NCBI RefSeq assembly: GCF_024448695.1
Contig: NZ_JAMOHY010000003.1
Span: 124,001 to 188,000, forward strand
Reading direction: 5' to 3'
From: Stutzerimonas stutzeri
GTDB lineage: Bacteria; Pseudomonadota; Gammaproteobacteria; Pseudomonadales; Pseudomonadaceae
Length of the DNA: 64,000 bases
Both the position numbers and the translations under genes were made by a program. The notes below the pieces were generated by a model. It searched no databases. It worked only from the letters and a program-made list of their open reading frames with translations, and was not told the origin of the DNA. Of this stretch, positions 45,249-53,337 are shown piece by piece; positions within the stretch are counted from its first letter, which is position 1, and every line of letters starts with the position of its first letter.

Positions 45249-45944
45249 ATGTCGAGCCATATCAAGCTCTGGGACGCGCCGCTGCGCATTTTCCACTGGA
45301 CCTTTGCCGTTGCGGTGGTTGCGGCCATCACTACCGGCTGGCTGGGCGGTGGTCTGATGATCTGGCACGGTCGGCTGGGGCTGCTGGTGCTGGGTTTGCT
45401 GGTGTTCCGTCTGCTATGGGGTTTTGTCGGCTCCACCTATGCGCGCTGGTCGCGCATTCTGGGTGCGGCGTTCGGGGTGAAAAGCTATCTGCAGGGCAAC
45501 TGGCAGGAGGCGGGACATAACCCGCTGGGCGCGCTGTCGGTGCTCGCCATGCTGGGGCTGGTGGGTTTTCAGGTGATCAGTGGTTTGATGGCAACCGATG
45601 ATATCGCCTTCAAGGGGCCGCTTTATGCACTGGTCTCCAGTGATACCGGCAGCTGGCTGACGGGTTTGCATCGACAGGCGAAGTGGCTGCTGGTGGGCTT
45701 TATCGGCCTGCATCTGGCGGCGATTGCCTGGTATACGCTGGTCCGGCGCAAGCCGCTGGTTGGCGCGATGATCAAGGGGCGCGCAAGGCGTGAGTATCCG
45801 GCTCAGCGGGATGCGCGAGGCGGTTCGCTGTTGGCGGCGGTGCTGATTGTGCTGCTGGCGGTCGGGACGGTTTGGGGGGTGCAATCAGCCGCCGGTTGGG
45901 TGGCGCCGCCGCCCGCGGCTGCGGCGCCCACGCTGGACTGGTAG
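45249..45944 (+). CDS. Di-haem cytochrome b561-type membrane protein
   Basis: A 231-residue inner-membrane cytochrome b of the hydrogenase-type (cytochrome b/b6 domain). Four core helices carry candidate haem ligands H16 (RIFHW), H40 (WHGRLG), H141 (LHRQAK) and H155 (GLHLA). A fifth helix lies near the C-terminus (about 194-212). Such proteins pass electrons between quinol and a c-type partner. The convergent neighbour encodes cytochrome c', a frequent pairing, so the two may work together. GGTAAGGG precedes the ATG. Confidence 0.9.
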   Translation: MSSHIKLWDAPLRIFHWTFAVAVVAAITTGWLGGGLMIWHGRLGLLVLGLLVFRLLWGFVGSTYARWSRILGAAFGVKSYLQGNWQEAGHNPLGALSVLAMLGLVGFQVISGLMATDDIAFKGPLYALVSSDTGSWLTGLHRQAKWLLVGFIGLHLAAIAWYTLVRRKPLVGAMIKGRARREYPAQRDARGGSLLAAVLIVLLAVGTVWGVQSAAGWVAPPPAAAAPTLDW

Positions 45945-45989
45945 CCGAAGCCGGGCGGCGCAGGCCGGCCGGCATGCATGGTCGGCTGA

Positions 45990-46454
45990 TTACTCGGCGC
46001 GGAAGTTGTCGTGGCAGGACTTGCAGGAGCCGCCAACATCACCGAAGGCTTTTTTGATCGCGGCCTGGTCGCCTTCGGCGGCGACGCTGGCGAGCTGGTT
46101 GGCGGCCAGGGTGAAGTCGCGACCGATCTGGCCGGCCTTTTCCAGGTTCTGGAAGAAGTCGGGCTTCAGGCGGGTGTCACTGCCCAGCTGATCGGTGGTG
46201 GTTTCCGGGCTGTACAGCGCGCCCATGCCGGAGTTGGCGATGGCGGCGATGGCGTTGGCGGCGGCAGCGACCTTGGCCTGATCAAAAGGCTCCTTGCCGT
46301 CGATGACCTGTGCCTTGATCTTGCCCATGTTCCAGGCCATGAACTGGTAGCCGGCCTTGCGGGCTTCGACCATGTCCTCGGGTTTCATTTGCGCGTGCGC
46401 GGCAGTGCTTGCCAGCAGGGCGGTCGCCATGGCGCCCATCAACAGTGCTTTCAC
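45990..46454 (-). CDS. Cytochrome c' (class II c-type cytochrome)
   Basis: A 154-residue periplasmic four-helix cytochrome. A signal peptide ends at about AHA-21, and the haem motif CKSCH (C144, C147, H148) is at the C-terminus, as in cytochromes c'. Family members bind NO or CO and may protect against nitrosative stress or carry electrons. It is convergent with the cytochrome b gene, 45 nt apart. Confidence 0.94.
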   Translation of the reverse strand: MKALLMGAMATALLASTAAHAQMKPEDMVEARKAGYQFMAWNMGKIKAQVIDGKEPFDQAKVAAAANAIAAIANSGMGALYSPETTTDQLGSDTRLKPDFFQNLEKAGQIGRDFTLAANQLASVAAEGDQAAIKKAFGDVGGSCKSCHDNFRAE

Positions 46455-46759
46455 GGTAATTCCTCAACAATCCATTAAACAGAGACGGCAGGCTCTATCC
46501 TGCCGCGCGAAACTATACCCTGCCCGGTACTCACCGATGGTGACGCGTAACAAGGCTTAACAGAATGCCCATCAGGACGATCTATGCCCCGACAATGTCT
46601 GGCGGCATGAGCTTGCCCGGCTGCCAATGGCGGCAATAGGATGGTTGGCATCTGCATGCGGTTGAACCGGGCCTTGCCTGGCAGTCTCTGATGGACACCG
46701 CAGACATTCACTGACGCAGGCCGCCTGTCGCGGGCAGCGCAAGCCTTCAGGAGAGCACC
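46455..46759. other. Intergenic region between cytochrome c' and gabD
   Basis: A 305-nt divergent promoter region. It must hold the promoters of both genes, but no convincing -35/-10 pair, operator or small gene stands out. A ribosome-binding site, GGAG, precedes gabD at about 46750. Confidence 0.4.
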
Positions 46760-48208
46760 ATGCAACTGAAAGATCCTTCCCTGTTCCGCCAGCAGGCTTA
46801 TATCGATGGCGCCTGGCTCGACGCCGACGGCGGCGAGACGCACAAGGTGAACAACCCGGCCAGCAACGAGATTCTCGGGACGGTGCCGAAGATGGGTGCT
46901 ACCGAAACCCGCCGCGCCATCGAGGCCGCCGAGCGCGCGCTGCCGGCCTGGCGCGAGCTGACTGCCAAGGAGCGCTCGCAGACGCTGCGCCGCTGGTACG
47001 AGCTGATCCTTGAAAATCAGGAAGACCTGGCCCGGCTGATGACCCTGGAGCAGGGCAAGCCACTGGCTGAATCCCGTGGCGAAATCGCCTACGCCGCCTC
47101 CTTTATCGAGTGGTTCGCCGAAGAAGCCAAGCGCATCTACGGCGACACCATCCCGGGGCACCAGAAGGACAAGCGCATCATCGTCATCAAGCAGCCGATC
47201 GGCGTGACAGCGGCGATCACACCCTGGAATTTCCCGGCGGCGATGATCACCCGCAAGGCCGGCCCGGCGCTGGCGGCGGGCTGCACCATGGTGGTCAAGC
47301 CGGCCAGCCAGACGCCGTTCTCCGCGCTGGCCCTGGCCGAGCTGGCCGAGCGCGCCGGCATCCCCAAGGGCGTGTTCAGCGTGGTCACCGGCTCTGCTGG
47401 CGACATCGGCAATGAGCTGACCGCCAACCCCATCGTGCGCAAGATCACCTTCACCGGCTCCACCGAAGTCGGCGCCAAGCTGATGGCGCAGTGTGCGTCG
47501 GGCATCAAGAAGGTCTCGCTGGAACTGGGCGGCAATGCGCCGTTCCTGGTGTTCGACGATGCCGACCTGGATGAGGCGGTCAAGGGTGCCATGCAATCCA
47601 AGTACCGCAACGCCGGGCAGACTTGCGTCTGCGTCAACCGCATCTATGTGCAGGACGGCGTGTACGACGCCTTCGCGCAGAAATTCCAGGCTGCGGTGGA
47701 GAAGCTGAAGATCGGCAATGGTCTCGATGACGGCGTCGATGTGGGACCGCTGATCGATGACAAGGCTGCTGCCAAGGTCCGTGAGCATATCGAGGACGCC
47801 GTGGCCCAGGGCGCCCAGGTGGTCACCGGCGGTAAGGCGCACAGCCTCGGCGGCAGCTACTTCGAGCCGACCCTGATGATCAACGTGCCGCACACGGCCA
47901 AGGTGGCGAAGGAGGAAACCTTCGGCCCGCTGGCGCCGCTGTTCCGCTTCAAGGACGAGGCCGAAGCCATTGCTCTGGCCAACGACACCGAGTTCGGGCT
48001 GGCGGCGTATTTCTACGCCCGCGACCTGGGCCGGGTGTTCCGCGTGGCCGAGGCGCTGGAATCAGGCATGGTGGGCGTCAACACCGGGATGATTTCCACC
48101 GAGGTTGCACCCTTCGGCGGGGTGAAGTCTTCTGGTCTCGGGCGTGAAGGTTCCAAATACGGCATCGAGGATTATCTGGAAATCAAGTACATCTGCCTGG
48201 GTCTGTAG
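46760..48208 (+). CDS. gabD: Succinate-semialdehyde dehydrogenase (NADP+)
   Basis: Oxidises succinate semialdehyde to succinate in GABA catabolism. The 482-residue aldehyde dehydrogenase has the GabD N-terminus (FRQQAYIDGAWLDAD), PWNFPAAMITRKAGPALAAG, the catalytic glutamate in LELGGNAP, the catalytic cysteine in RNAGQTCVCVNR (the double-cysteine TCVC is typical of GabD), and GREGSKYGIEDYLEIKYICLG at the end. gabT is not adjacent; the transaminase at 51.8-53.1 kb could supply substrate but is separate. A terminator follows. Confidence 0.95.
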   Translation: MQLKDPSLFRQQAYIDGAWLDADGGETHKVNNPASNEILGTVPKMGATETRRAIEAAERALPAWRELTAKERSQTLRRWYELILENQEDLARLMTLEQGKPLAESRGEIAYAASFIEWFAEEAKRIYGDTIPGHQKDKRIIVIKQPIGVTAAITPWNFPAAMITRKAGPALAAGCTMVVKPASQTPFSALALAELAERAGIPKGVFSVVTGSAGDIGNELTANPIVRKITFTGSTEVGAKLMAQCASGIKKVSLELGGNAPFLVFDDADLDEAVKGAMQSKYRNAGQTCVCVNRIYVQDGVYDAFAQKFQAAVEKLKIGNGLDDGVDVGPLIDDKAAAKVREHIEDAVAQGAQVVTGGKAHSLGGSYFEPTLMINVPHTAKVAKEETFGPLAPLFRFKDEAEAIALANDTEFGLAAYFYARDLGRVFRVAEALESGMVGVNTGMISTEVAPFGGVKSSGLGREGSKYGIEDYLEIKYICLGL

Positions 48209-48224
48209 CGGTCCGTTGCGTGAG

Positions 48225-48254
48225 GAGCCGGCCCTGACCGAGGCTGGCTCTTTT
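48225..48254 (+). terminator. Intrinsic terminator after gabD
   Basis: GAGCCGGCC and GGCTGGCTC form a 9-bp stem (one G-T pair) with an 8-nt loop, then TTTT. It lies 17 nt past the gabD stop. Confidence 0.85.
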
Positions 48255-48306
48255 GTCATTCGAAGCCCAGAATAAGGCGCTACGTTGCGCTTTTATCTGG
48301 AACGCT

Positions 48307-49503
48307 GTGCCCACTCTGGCCAATGCCTCATTTGTCTTGATCGCCTTCAGCGAGCCTTGGCGTGCCGAACAGCTCGAGCAGCTGATCGGTAGCCTGCGCC
48401 CGGGCTTGCGCGTCGTCCAGGCCCATGACGGTTATGCGGCCCTTGCCGCATGCAAGCGCGAACTGCCCAGGTTGCTGATCGTCGATGGCGAGCTGGATGG
48501 CCTCGATGGGCGCGCCTTGCTGCGTGAGCTGCGTTGCCGGGTTCCGACGCAGCGGCTGGCGTGCATTCTGATCAGCGAGCGCATGGACAGGGCCAGCGTC
48601 CGCGCGGCATTACCGCTCGGGCTTGCGGCGTACCTCGGCAAGCCTTGTGATCTCGACGACCTGCGCCAGCGGTTGGACAAGCTATTGCCGCAGTCGGCAG
48701 GAGGCCGTTCTGCGCATGCGCCTCCGACCGATACGCTGGCCACCTTTCTTGAGCGCATGCGCAAGAGCAATCCTGGGGCGCCCTTGCTGGAGTCGGTGCA
48801 GGTGGCGATCAGCGAATGCCTGAATGCCGCCGACAGGAATCTGGGTATGTTGGAGGAGCAGTTTTCCCGCGACCCGCAAATCACCGCGCGGCTGATCAGT
48901 GTGGCCAACAGCGCTGGTCAGCATCAGGGTACTGCCAGCCAGACGCTGGCCCAGGCGCTGCCGCGGCTGGGTGTCAGGCGCACGCTCGATCTGGTGCTGG
49001 AAATGACTGTGCAGCGTAACGCGCAACTGGCCGATCCGCGTCTGGCGCAACTGGCCCTCGGCATCAGCGAGCAAGCCCTGCGTGTGGCCAAACTCGCCGG
49101 CTGGTTGGCGCGCCGGCTCAAGCTGGATATCAATCTTTGCTACACCGCCGGGCTGTTGCATAACCTCGGCGAGCTGGCGCTGCTGCGCAGTCTGCAGAGC
49201 TGGCTTGAGGCTGGTGGCGAGCTGCAGGATGAGGACCTGCCGTTGCTGTTGCGCGAGCGCGCGGCGGGCTTTGGTTCGTCGCTGCGTATCCAGTGGCGCT
49301 TGCCGTTGGGGTTGCGCCAGGCAATTGCCGGCTATTACGGCCTGGGCTCCGAAGTGTTCACACGCGAAGCGCTGGTGCTGAACCTGACCGGCCTGCTGCT
49401 CACGCTGCCGGCTGAGGTCTCTCCTGCCAGCCTGGTCGATGCGCGTTCCGTACGTCTGCTGCGCATTGATCCGCAGCTCTTGACCGCCGCGCCGCGCGGC
49501 TGA
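48307..49503 (+). CDS. Receiver-like plus HDOD-domain signalling protein
   Basis: A protein of about 398 residues with an N-terminal receiver fold (about 6-125) and a C-terminal HDOD domain (about 145-360, including LISVANSAGQ and LCYTAGLLHNLGELALL). The receiver keeps a candidate phospho-acceptor aspartate (LLIVDGELDGLDG) and the GKP lysine, but where the acidic pair is expected it reads VLIAFSEPWR, so normal phosphorylation is doubtful. The start is taken as GTG 48307; a TTG at 48253 would lie in the gabD terminator. HDOD proteins act as signalling scaffolds. Confidence 0.8.
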   Translation: MPTLANASFVLIAFSEPWRAEQLEQLIGSLRPGLRVVQAHDGYAALAACKRELPRLLIVDGELDGLDGRALLRELRCRVPTQRLACILISERMDRASVRAALPLGLAAYLGKPCDLDDLRQRLDKLLPQSAGGRSAHAPPTDTLATFLERMRKSNPGAPLLESVQVAISECLNAADRNLGMLEEQFSRDPQITARLISVANSAGQHQGTASQTLAQALPRLGVRRTLDLVLEMTVQRNAQLADPRLAQLALGISEQALRVAKLAGWLARRLKLDINLCYTAGLLHNLGELALLRSLQSWLEAGGELQDEDLPLLLRERAAGFGSSLRIQWRLPLGLRQAIAGYYGLGSEVFTREALVLNLTGLLLTLPAEVSPASLVDARSVRLLRIDPQLLTAAPRG

Positions 49504-49560
49504 GCCTTGATCCGTAGGGCGGAAGTCTTTTCGCCGCGCGGGCTGCGTTGATCCGCCTGT

Positions 49561-50448
49561 TTATGCGCGCTCAGGTGCCGGTCGTTCCAGCCGCAGTTCT
49601 GGCAGCAAATGGGGTTCCCACAGAGGGTTCTGCAAGTGCTTGCGGAAGAATCCGAAGTGGCCGATGCGCTCCACGCCGATCTCTTTTGGGGCGAGGCGGT
49701 GCATGGTCTTGGGCGCGAACCTGTAGAAACCATGCAGCGACTCGGTATTGCGGGCCGACATCATTTCATCGTCGCTGAAGGAGAGCGAAACCAGCGGTGT
49801 TCTCACCGCGTCGAAAGCCCGTTGTACCGGCTCGCCTTCAACACCGATCAGGTACTCAGGGTGCAGACACCAGCGCCGCCACTGGCGGATCACCCCGGCT
49901 GGCAGGTCGCCTACCGCGCCGAGGCGCTCGCCGGGAAAGTAACCGGCGACGGCGGTAAGCGTCGGCGCCAGGCCGTGCCAGAGCAGCCAGGCCTGCTTGC
50001 GGATCTGCGGACTGTTCTCGCGCCAGTAACCGCTGCCGGCGGCGATGGTGATGATGCGTGTCAGGCGCTCGTTTCCCCGGACCATCGGCAGCACCTGCGC
50101 ACCCAGGCTGTGGCCGATCCAGTACAGCGGCGTTTCCTGCGCCGCATTGTCGAGCCGGTCGAGCATGGCGCTGCAGTCGTGTCTGGCCCAGTCGAGAATG
50201 TCGACCTTCAGCGTGCGCAGGGAGCTGCGGCGTGACTGGCCGATGCCGGCATAGTCAAAGGTCACCGCCAGATAACCCTGGGTGGCCAGCCAGGTGGCGA
50301 AGTCCGTGTAGAAGCGTTGCTTGACGCCGATTGCCGGCGCGATCAGCACGGCGCCGCGCGGTTGCTCCGCCGGCGTGTACCACTGGCTGGCCAACTGCTG
50401 ACCGTTGCCGTTGTCGATCCAGCGCAGTTCGGGCTGTAGGGTTGCCAT
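49561..50448 (-). CDS. Alpha/beta hydrolase
   Basis: A 295-residue serine hydrolase fold with nucleophile elbow GHSLG (S114), an oxyanion-type segment LIAPAIGVKQRFY, and a late GHFGFFR that supplies the catalytic histidine; an aspartate in SFSDDEM is the likely acid. No signal peptide is present. Substrate unknown. It is divergent from a TetR regulator with palindromic sites between, so it is probably the regulator's target. Confidence 0.87.
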   Translation of the reverse strand: MATLQPELRWIDNGNGQQLASQWYTPAEQPRGAVLIAPAIGVKQRFYTDFATWLATQGYLAVTFDYAGIGQSRRSSLRTLKVDILDWARHDCSAMLDRLDNAAQETPLYWIGHSLGAQVLPMVRGNERLTRIITIAAGSGYWRENSPQIRKQAWLLWHGLAPTLTAVAGYFPGERLGAVGDLPAGVIRQWRRWCLHPEYLIGVEGEPVQRAFDAVRTPLVSLSFSDDEMMSARNTESLHGFYRFAPKTMHRLAPKEIGVERIGHFGFFRKHLQNPLWEPHLLPELRLERPAPERA

Positions 50449-50503
50449 TTTCTTGTTCTCCGCACTTTCCCGGATGGGTTGGATGAGGGAGTATACGAAC
50501 GTC

Positions 50504-50531
50504 AGAATAAAATTCTAGAAAAATATTCTAG
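50504..50531. promoter_or_regulatory. Overlapping palindromes, candidate TetR operator
   Basis: AGAATAAAATTCT (50504-50516) and CTAGAAAAATATTCTAG (50515-50531) are perfect palindromes sharing AGAAT/ATTCT half-sites in the 98-nt gap between the hydrolase and TetR genes. The site covers the likely promoters of both. Binding by the adjacent TetR protein is inferred. Confidence 0.6.
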
Positions 50532-50546
50532 TTCGTCGGAGGCTTG

Positions 50547-51149
50547 ATGGCGCGCTCGTCACGCAAACAGGAAATTCTTCAGGCAGCGCTTGCCTGCTTC
50601 ACCGAGCATGGCGTTGATGCCACCACCATCGAGATGATCCGGGATCGTTCGGGCGCCAGTACCGGCAGCCTCTACCACCACTTCGGCAACCGTGAGCGGA
50701 TCATCGCTGCACTCTACCTGGAAGGTGTCGGCGAGTACGCGGCGCTGCTGGAAAACGGACTGGTGGACACGCTGGACGCTGAAGCCTGCGTGAAACTGTT
50801 CGTCACCTGTTATGTCGATTGGGTCGTGGCCAATCCGGACTGGGCGCGCTTCATCCTGCACAACCGGGGGCGGGTGGAAGCCGGCGAGAGAGGTGAGCAG
50901 CTGCGCGAGTTCAACCAGGCGCACGGTAGTCACATTGCGGCGATCCTGCGGCGGCACCGTGAGGCCGGCGCGTTCAAGGTGATTCCCGGTGAATGTTTCG
51001 TCTCGGTGGTCATCGGCCCGACCCAGGACATGGCGCGCAACTGGCTCGCCGGGCGTAGCAAGCGAGCGCTGGCCGAGTATCGCGACCTGCTGGCGCAGAT
51101 TGCCTGGGACAGCGTCAGGGCCTGTTCAGTCGCTACGACAAGCAGTTGA
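50547..51149 (+). CDS. TetR-family transcriptional regulator
   Basis: A 200-residue regulator with the TetR DNA-binding domain at about 5-52 (RKQEILQAALACFTEHGVDATTI, then STGSLYHHFGNRERI) and an all-helical ligand-binding domain after it. The start is ATG 50547 with GGAGG 4-5 nt upstream. It is divergent from the alpha/beta hydrolase and probably represses it and itself. The ligand is unknown. Confidence 0.92.
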   Translation: MARSSRKQEILQAALACFTEHGVDATTIEMIRDRSGASTGSLYHHFGNRERIIAALYLEGVGEYAALLENGLVDTLDAEACVKLFVTCYVDWVVANPDWARFILHNRGRVEAGERGEQLREFNQAHGSHIAAILRRHREAGAFKVIPGECFVSVVIGPTQDMARNWLAGRSKRALAEYRDLLAQIAWDSVRACSVATTSS

Positions 51150-51164
51150 ATTTTCAACTCTTGC

Positions 51165-51193
51165 TTGTTGCATGGGGGGCTTTCTGATATAAA
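51165..51193 (+). promoter_or_regulatory. rpmB-rpmG promoter
   Basis: TTGTTG (-35) and TATAAA (-10) are separated by exactly 17 nt, a strong sigma-70-like match. It lies about 150 nt before rpmB, leaving a leader of roughly 140 nt. A 14-bp palindrome, GTTGAATTTTCAAC, lies just upstream (about 51145-51158). Confidence 0.75.
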
Positions 51194-51341
51194 GCAGCGC
51201 TCTTTTCTAGGGGCACGCTTTGTTCGTTTGTAGCGTAGCCGGTAAGACCCCAATGAAACGTGGCGCTGAGCGCCAAAAGACAAGTGAATTCAAGCGGCCA
51301 ACCCATGCCGGGTTGGGCATGTGGTTTTAGAGGGCTGAGCC

Positions 51342-51578
51342 ATGTCGAGAGTCTGTCAAGTTACCGGTAAGGGTCCGGTAACTGGAAACAACGTTTCCCA
51401 CGCAAACAACAAAACCCGTCGTCGTTTCCTGCCGAACCTGCAGCATCACCGCTTCTGGGTCGAGTCTGAGAACCGCTTCGTCCGTCTGCGCCTGACTGCC
51501 AAAGGCATGCGCATCATCGACAAGCGCGGCATTGACGTCGTTCTGTCCGAGCTGCGCGCCCGCGGCGAAAAGGTTTAA
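51342..51578 (+). CDS. rpmB: Ribosomal protein L28 (bL28)
   Basis: A 78-residue large-subunit protein with the invariant start [12 protein letters not shown], the basic [13 protein letters not shown] segment and the C-terminal [15 protein letters not shown]. It is the first gene of the rpmB-rpmG operon, 11 nt before rpmG. Confidence 0.98.
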   Translation: MSRVCQVTGKGPVTGNNVSHANNKTRRRFLPNLQHHRFWVESENRFVRLRLTAKGMRIIDKRGIDVVLSELRARGEKV

Positions 51579-51589
51579 GGAGAACTATC

Positions 51590-51745
51590 ATGCGTGACCT
51601 GATCCGTTTGGTGTCCAGCGCCGGTACCGGCCACTTCTACACCACCGACAAGAACAAGCGCACTACGCCCGACAAGATCGAAATCAAGAAGTACGATCCG
51701 GTCGTGCGCAAGCACGTGATGTACAAGGAAGCCAAGATCAAGTAA
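51590..51745 (+). CDS. rpmG: Ribosomal protein L33 (bL33)
   Basis: A 51-residue large-subunit protein, [19 protein letters not shown] followed by [18 protein letters not shown] and ending KEAKIK. It lacks the zinc-binding cysteine pairs of the zinc-type paralogue. AAGGAGA lies 7 nt before the ATG. An intrinsic terminator follows. Confidence 0.98.
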   Translation: MRDLIRLVSSAGTGHFYTTDKNKRTTPDKIEIKKYDPVVRKHVMYKEAKIK

Positions 51746-51762
51746 TTGATCGGCCCTTGAAG

Positions 51763-51790
51763 AAAAAACCCGCCAATCGGCGGGTTTTTT
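51763..51790. terminator. Bidirectional terminator after rpmG
   Basis: AAAAAACCCGCC and GGCGGGTTTTTT with a 4-nt loop form a textbook intrinsic terminator on both strands, between rpmG and the convergent transaminase gene. Confidence 0.93.
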
Positions 51791-51810
51791 CGTTCTGGTG
51801 TCGGGCTTTC

Positions 51811-53139
51811 TCAGCTTGCCTTGCGAATGGCCCCGGCGAAGCGTTCGATGATGGCGTCGATGTGTGTCTTCTCGGCGATCAGTGCCGGCGACAGGGCTAG
51901 GGTATCGCCGCTGGCACGTACCAGCAGGCCATCCTCGAAACTCTGGCGAAACACTTCGTAGCCGCGCTTGCCGATGCCATCGGCATGGGCGGCGAACTGG
52001 ATGCCGGCGACCAGACCGACAGTGCGGATGTCGATGACGTTCGGCAGGTCCTGCAGGCTGAACAGGGCGTCCTGCCAGTAGCGTTCGAGTTCGATGGCCT
52101 TCTGGAACAGATTCTCCCGCTGGTAGATTTCCAGTGTGGCCAGGGCTGCAGCGCAGGCCACCGGATGACCTGAGTAGGTGTAGCCGTGGAAGAACTCGAT
52201 GGTGCTTTCCGGGCCGCGCATGAACGCTTCGTGGATCTGCTCGGACACCATCACCGCGCCCATGGGAATAGCGCCGTTGGTCAGGCCCTTGGCACAGGTG
52301 AGGATGTCCGGCGTGACGCCCCAGCGCTGCGCGGCAAACGCCTCGCCGACGCGTCCGAAGCCGGTGATCACCTCGTCGAAAATCAGCAGGATGCCGTGTT
52401 TCGCGGTGATCTCCCGCAGACGCTGCAGATAGCCCTGCGGCGGCAGTATCACGCCAGCTGAGCCGGACATGGGCTCGACGATCACTGCGGCAATGTTGTC
52501 CGCGCCATGCAGCGTCACCAGCCGCTCCAGTTCATCGGCCAGTTCCACACCGTGCGCTGGCAGCCCGCGGCTGAAAGCATTGCGCTTGAGGTCGAGGGTA
52601 TGCGGCAGGTGATCCACGCCCGGCAGCAGCGCGCTGCCGAACGCCTTGCGGTTGTTGCCCATGCCGCCGACCGAGATGCCGCCGAACCCGACACCGTGGT
52701 AAGCCAGCTCGCGACCGATCAGGCGGGTACGGCTGCCCTGGCCAATGGCTCGCTGGTAGGCGAGGGCGACTTTCAGAGCGGTATCGGCTGATTCGGAGCC
52801 GGAATTGGTGAAGAACACCCTATTCAGGCCCGGCGGTGCGATCTGCGCCAGGCGCTCGGCCAGTTCAAAGGGCAAAGGGTGACCCATCTGGAAGGTCGGC
52901 GCGAAATCCATGTGGGCGATCTGCCGGCTGACCGCCTCGGTGACTTCCCGGCGGCCATGGCCGGCGTTGCAGCACCAGAGGCCGGCGGTGCCGTCGATCA
53001 CCTGGCGGCCAGCGGTGTCGGTGTAGTACATCCCTTCGGCCTTTTCCAGCAGGCGCGGGTTCGCCTTGAACTGGCGGTTGGCGGTGAAGGGCATCCAGAA
53101 ATGTTCAGCGGTTGCGCTGGAGTGCGGATCGTTGGCCAT
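51811..53139 (-). CDS. Class III omega-amino acid transaminase
   Basis: A 442-residue PLP enzyme of the beta-alanine/omega-amino acid--pyruvate group. It shows HFWMPFTANRQFK, FFTNSGSESADTALK (phosphate-binding), LLIFDEVITGFGR with the PLP aspartate, the cofactor lysine in TCAKGLTNGAIPMGAV, and FFHGYTYSGHPVACAA. The start is ATG 53139 with GGAG 6 nt upstream; the longer frame is not supported. It is divergent from kauB. In P. aeruginosa the equivalent gene acts with kauB in polyamine or GABA-type catabolism; I infer the same here. Confidence 0.9.
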   Translation of the reverse strand: MANDPHSSATAEHFWMPFTANRQFKANPRLLEKAEGMYYTDTAGRQVIDGTAGLWCCNAGHGRREVTEAVSRQIAHMDFAPTFQMGHPLPFELAERLAQIAPPGLNRVFFTNSGSESADTALKVALAYQRAIGQGSRTRLIGRELAYHGVGFGGISVGGMGNNRKAFGSALLPGVDHLPHTLDLKRNAFSRGLPAHGVELADELERLVTLHGADNIAAVIVEPMSGSAGVILPPQGYLQRLREITAKHGILLIFDEVITGFGRVGEAFAAQRWGVTPDILTCAKGLTNGAIPMGAVMVSEQIHEAFMRGPESTIEFFHGYTYSGHPVACAAALATLEIYQRENLFQKAIELERYWQDALFSLQDLPNVIDIRTVGLVAGIQFAAHADGIGKRGYEVFRQSFEDGLLVRASGDTLALSPALIAEKTHIDAIIERFAGAIRKAS

Positions 53140-53337
53140 GGTAGCTCCGGTCATGCAGCGTGTGGGGCTATGCTGATGCGTACAAACTGCCGACCGCACA
53201 GCGGATAGGCGAGTCTATGTTTAATAAAACGCACAAAACAAGGCGGTAAAACCTGTTCGCGTAAAAAATATTGATAGCCCCGGCGCCGCTGGTTTAGGGT
53301 GCCTTTCTCATTGTTCGACTATTACCGAGGACGCACC

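Noticed and set aside
48253-48306. TTG 48253 as the start of the receiver-HDOD gene
   Set aside because: It falls in the T-tract of the gabD terminator, and the added residues precede the first strand of the receiver fold.
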